Below are positions 59,533 to 64,000 of a stretch of 64,000 bases of DNA, one piece after another (position 1 is the first letter of the stretch; each line of letters opens with the position of its first letter). The translations under genes and the position numbers were made by a program. Origin of the DNA: Hymenopus coronatus (lineage: Eukaryota; Arthropoda; Insecta; Mantodea; Hymenopodidae); NCBI GenBank assembly GCA_030762935.1, contig CM060883.1, positions 49,339,001 through 49,403,000 on the forward strand, given 5' to 3'. Under the pieces are notes generated by a model. The model was not told the DNA's origin, did not search any database, and was given only the letters and a program-made list of their open reading frames with translations.

Positions 59533-60312
59533 TTTACTTTCTTTAATACGCATGTACATAGTAGCTAGAGAAGGTTTTTCATTCTACCCACAAATTATCC
59601 ACCGAGATTTCATCGGAACTATTTTTTTTTAGAAAAAGGTCCGTGTGTGTCTATGGATAGCATAGCTCAAAAACTAAAATAGCGTTAAATAGCAAACTTG
59701 GTATTTAAGTCAGGTATCGTTCAAGGATATGACACAACATTTTGAGAAAAAATGTTCCCTCCATAAGCTACCCTTTACATGAAAAAAATTCGAAAATGTG
59801 GATTTTCTCAAAAATAGCTCTAACGATTTTGATTGAATACCTATATTAAAGATATTTACATTACAAATAAAATGCAAATCCTCTATTTTCTAGGAATAGC
59901 CTCTGAAGACCTCTTAATTCTGAAGAATTTTGCATAACTGGTAAAACAAAAAATACACAAAAACTTACTACACACAAATATGGATCTCATTAAAGCACAC
60001 AGTTTATGTTATACACATTTTTTCGTGCAGTTGACCATTTCTGAGATATTCCTTGTTATTGCATTCGGTTTTAAAATAGTTTTCTCATACGGAAATTTGT
60101 TAACTCCTGGCCATACAAAGAAACGGATTTCAACCATATTAAAAGATTTGATTATCGCTTAAGCCTAGTGTATTCCCTCATTTCCCTTCTACTTACAAGG
60201 AAGCGAGTAATAAAGACAATTTCTGTTAATGTTTATCTCGATTAGTATGAAGTAGATAAGTTTTTAGCAATAAGTTGTTACTGAGATATAGAGAAAAATG
60301 TAATAGATTAGA
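59533..60312 (-). repeat. R1 copy, near full length
   Basis: It starts TTTTTACTTTCTTTAATACG and ends TATAGAGAAAAATGTAATAG then ATTAGATTT. Confidence 0.8.
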
Positions 60313-60319
60313 TTTAAAA

Positions 60320-60860
60320 AAAAAAAAAAAAAAAAGCCCATTAAAAACCAAATTGGTATTTAAATTCAGTATATACCAAGGATACAATCTGCAGATTGTC
60401 AAGAAAATCTCCTCACTTCAAACTATCCTTTACATGGAAGATTTTTCGAATTTCGTTCTTCTCAAAAAAGACTAAAGATTTTGATTAAAATACCAAATGT
60501 TATAGATATTTACATGATAAGTAAAATACATTTCTTGATTCCCTAGCAACAATCTCTGTAGTCCTCTTCTTATAAATGCCGTTTATTGAAGTGGTAAATC
60601 AAGACAAAAAATCACTACAAAACATTTAGAGCTGACCAGAACACACAATTTATGCCAAATACATTTTTGTGTTGGAGCTAACCATATCTGGGATTTTTCT
60701 TCTTGTTGGTTTCAATTTTGCAATATTTTTAACTTTTCTGAATTGGAAAAAAGTTATTTGCTTTTCTTTCTCCTGGTCAATCAAAGAGAATGGTAATTGA
60801 AAACATCACATAGTAACCGGCTAGTAAAATATTTCATTGTTCACGTTGTACAAAGAAATA
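60320..60860 (-). repeat. R1 interior fragment after an A-run
   Basis: It starts right after an A20-class run and resumes at AACCAAATTGGTATTTAAAT. It lacks the hairpin end. Confidence 0.65.
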
Positions 60861-61121
60861 TGGTATGAAAGTATTTCTGCTTGATTTGTCTTCATTAGCA
60901 TGAAACAGCTCGAACAATAAGTTTTTTCTTCTGTTATTGTTGGTTAATCGATATAAACTTTTGCAGAAATAGCCTCATTATACACTTCCTCATAGTTATA
61001 AGAGGGAGTCAGGAAACTGAAGCGTAATCAAACATTTAAATCAGTCGCTGTATGGATGCTGGGTTTGAAATTTCTGTTCTCCCCATGGCATCTAGAGAAA
61101 ACTGAATAGTGACCAATTAAG

Positions 61122-62165
61122 AAAAATCTGATGTGTACCATTCCCATGACTTTCTCTACATCCCTGCAACAAATTGTAGTTAAAAAGCTTATGCTTCTAT
61201 TTACTTCATGCTAATTGAGAAACATTAGCAGAAATAGTCTTATTATTTGCTTCCTTGTAAGTAGAAGTGAAATGAGAGAGTACAGGTTAAAAAGATAGCC
61301 AAATGCTGGTTGCTATGTAACTGAAGTTCCTTTGTTTGTATGGGCAGGAGTTAACAAATTCCTGTATGAGAAAAGTATGTTTTTCAAAGCAGAAACGAAA
61401 AACTAAGAATATCTTAAAAATGATCAACTCCACGAAAAAAATGTATACGAAATAAATTATGTGTTTTAACGTGCTCTACATTTTTCATGTAGTAAGTTTT
61501 TGTCCATCTCTTACGGTTTAGCAGTTATGCAAAATTTCGTAAAATTGACCAAGAATAAAGTAATCTTCAGAGGCTATTCCCAGAATATTCAAAATATACA
61601 TTTTATTTGCCATGTAAATATCTTTAATATACGATATTTTAATAAAAATCGTTACAGCAATTTTTCTAGAAAATCAAAATTTTCGAAAAAAGTTCCGTGT
61701 AAAGGATAGTTTGCGGTGGGTGGATTTTTCTCAAAATCTTCGTGTCGCATCCCTGGAAGATACTAATCTTAAATTGGTATTTGACCGACTTTTCGTTTTT
61801 GACAGATATGGGCTACTCTAGAGAATGCTAAATCAATATGGGCTGAATAATGTATTGCTAAAAATAGGCCTATTATGATTTGAATGCCTAAGCATAATCC
61901 TAAAAGGGAACCAAAATTTCATCATAATGGAAATGGACAACTACATAATAGGTATCATGGAGGATAATATCAATAGCTGAATTAGCTAGGTTATCGTGTT
62001 CACAGACACACGGACACACACGGACCTTTTTCTGAAAATACTTCTTTTTATACAGGGGACCTTAAAACATATATTTCCGGTGAAATCTCGGTATCGAATT
62101 TTTTGGTGGAGTGCAATACCTTCTCTATACACTATATACATACCACGTATAGAGAAAGTAAAAAA
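61122..62165 (+). repeat. R1 copy, full length, with 189-bp foreign insert
   Basis: It starts AAAAATCTGATGTGTACC and ends GTATAGAGAAAGTAAAAAAA. The stretch 61801-61989 is not R1. Flanking R1 sequence would otherwise read CGTTTTTGA then GTTATCGTG without a gap. Confidence 0.88.
61801..61989. other. 189-bp unidentified insertion in R1
   Basis: It begins CAGATATGGGCTACTCTAG and ends GCTGAATTAGCTAG, and is absent from all other R1 copies here. It has no inverted ends, tRNA boxes or poly-A tail. A CTAG at the right edge is all that can be noted. Confidence 0.6.
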
Positions 62166-62169
62166 AGCG

Positions 62170-63130
62170 CCGTCAATTGTGTTACATACAGATGCTTTCT
62201 CTAGTCGTTCTTCAACAATGTATTCTTACAACAGCTTATTATATCTCTTCGTGTTATTTGAGATAAACATTTGCTGAAATTGTGATTTTGCACATTTTCT
62301 TGCAGATACAGTGGGACTAGGAGAATACATTAGACTGTAAACGATGGGAAATCTTTTGAGGGTGAATCACAATGTTACCACGAAATTTTGTTGTTTTTTG
62401 TATGGACAGATAAAAAAAATAAACAGACAAACAAAAATGGTACTTTCCGTTTGAGAAAACTATATTTAATGATTAGCTTGGAGCTGGTAGTTCTACAAAA
62501 AAATTATTTGACAAAATAATAAGGGGACTCCAGAGATTATTTGTAGAAATCAAGATATTTATCTTATTTGTAGGGTAATGATCTTAAATATATGTCATCC
62601 TAATCAAAAGTGTTAAACCATTTTTAGAAACGAAACATTAAGCATAATAAAATTAGTGTGAGGTGGTAATTTTTTGTAAAATTTTTATGGTATAGCTTTG
62701 GAAAATGCTTAACTTAAATGGTATTTAAGCAATTTTTGGATTGCCTTATGCTGTTTACAGACACTGATCTCTTTCTTTATATGCCATTTCGACTCCTCCA
62801 AACGTGTATTTGGGATGAAATCTATTACTATATTTTGGATGAATTTTTGAACTTCCTCTACCCACAATGGACGTGGTAGGAAACATATGGAAAATGTTTT
62901 TATACCATTTCCAAATTATTCATCGCTATTGGATTGAATTTTCCAAACGAACTTTTTAAAAAACTGTGTTACCATTATTATATTTCTCCGGATGCTATGC
63001 AAAGAGTATGGATTTCGAGGTTATCGCGACCCAGTTTTGAATACTTGACTACCACTTCAATGACAATATGTGTATGAAGCTATTTCTATTCGATTACAAT
63101 AAAGCAGATTCATAGTACTTGTTTTGTGGA
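62170..63130. repeat. Two opposed old R1 pieces
   Basis: A plus-oriented degraded copy (62170-62890) is followed by a minus-oriented TCTG-half (62895-63130). Confidence 0.55.
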
Positions 63131-63474
63131 AGATTGGCTGTTTGAATTGACTATATTTCATATATAGAATATACTGTCTGGAACTTCCGGCGCTGTACGG
63201 TGGTATCACGGCTTTAAAAATATAATAATGTTTCAAATTTTATTTATCTATTTTTAAAAAAAATTGATGCTGTACATATTGCTTCGTTTCTATAAATTTA
63301 GAAGTCAAACATTTTAGAATAAGAGTGAAAATACTGTAGATCTAACAAGACAGACCACACACCCGAAGCGTAGAACAATTATTCGAAGTCTTTTTGGAGA
63401 CTTTTTCGCCTTTGTTATCCTATACATTCAACCGTATCAGTTTGCGTTACTAATCATGATACAACATCCTGTAC

Positions 63475-63860
63475 ACATATATGTGACATAAATTGTGTGA
63501 TGTATCAACATTTAAATTATTTCTCTGGCAAGATTTTGTCTATCTCTTACGGTATAACAGTCATCCAAATCAAGATATAAATTTCATTTTTCATAAAAAT
63601 ATCTTAAATGTGGTATTTAATAATTTTTGAAATAATAAAAATTTTCGTAAAGGGTAATTGGAAATGTTCTTAAAAATCTGAGCGCTGCATCCTTGGAAGA
63701 TGCCTAATTTAAATATCAAGTTCGGTATTTAAGGATATTTTGATTTTTGTCATGCTGTTCACACACACACATACACACAAACACACACACATACACGCAT
63801 ACGTGTACATGTACATGCGCGCGGACCTCTTACTAAAAATAATTTTTAATTTCTCTAGCA
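63475..63860 (+). repeat. R1 hairpin-half fragment
   Basis: It shows ATGTGACATAAATTGTGTG to a long CA/CATA-rich tract, ending at ATTTCTCTAGCACACATGTA, where the GTAT microsatellite begins. Confidence 0.7.
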
Positions 63861-63863
63861 CAC

Positions 63864-64000
63864 ATGTATGTATGTATGTATGTATGTATGTATGTATGTA
63901 TGTATGTACGTACGTACGTACGTATGTATGTACGTATGTATGTATGTATGTATGTATGTATGTATGTATGTATGTATGTATGTATGTATGTATGTATGTA
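63864..64000. repeat. (ATGT)n microsatellite with GTAC variants, open at right edge
   Basis: A 4-bp repeat starting in the R1 hairpin end CATGTATG. Units between 63905 and 63935 are GTAC. It reaches the window end, so its true length is unknown. Confidence 0.97.

Overview
The window is low-GC, intron- and repeat-dominated animal DNA, most likely from an arthropod. The grounds are a tout-velu/EXT1-like exon, Buster-type hAT and DUF4817-type mariner remnants of the kind common in arthropods, and many tRNA-derived SINEs. There are no prokaryotic operons. Almost all short ORFs are chance frames in repeats.

The only convincing host gene is exostosin-1 (EXT1, fly tout-velu) on the minus strand. 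Its first coding exon lies at 15420-16345 and ends in a GT donor at the same intron phase as human EXT1 exon 1. Everything to the left (1-15419) is therefore probably the 5' part of a long intron 1. 16346-16930 is the relatively GC-rich 5'UTR and promoter side. The right-hand 47 kb is upstream intergenic DNA with no second host gene that I can support.

About half of the window is one dispersed, apparently non-coding family of about 0.85-0.95 kb, provisionally called R1 here. One end reads AAAATCTGATG (the TCTG end). The other carries a long palindrome followed by TAGAGAAAGTA and an A-run (the hairpin end). A 10-bp inverted motif, ACTTTCTCTA / TAGAGAAAGT, lies near both ends, and an AC/AG microsatellite sits at a fixed internal place. 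Some 40 full or broken copies occur in both orientations, often nested in one another. A complete copy inside another copy (17648-18513 within 17327-19113) fixes the ends and shows past mobility. In the feature list, strand + means the TCTG end is on the left.

On top of R1 lie several tRNA-derived SINE families, called S-A to S-G here, three of them with clear target-site duplications inside R1 copies. There is also a broken LINE ORF2 C-terminus (about 6.8 kb), a decayed mariner transposase (36.6-37.4 kb) and a 2.5-kb Buster-type hAT with terminal inverted repeats and TSDs (47342-49834). The hAT interrupts a GC-rich zinc-knuckle (gag-like) retroelement remnant. A 544-bp MITE lies at 55315-55858, a 68-bp-arm tRNA-like hairpin at 21942-22102, and there are several long microsatellites. 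No autonomous source for R1 is visible here.
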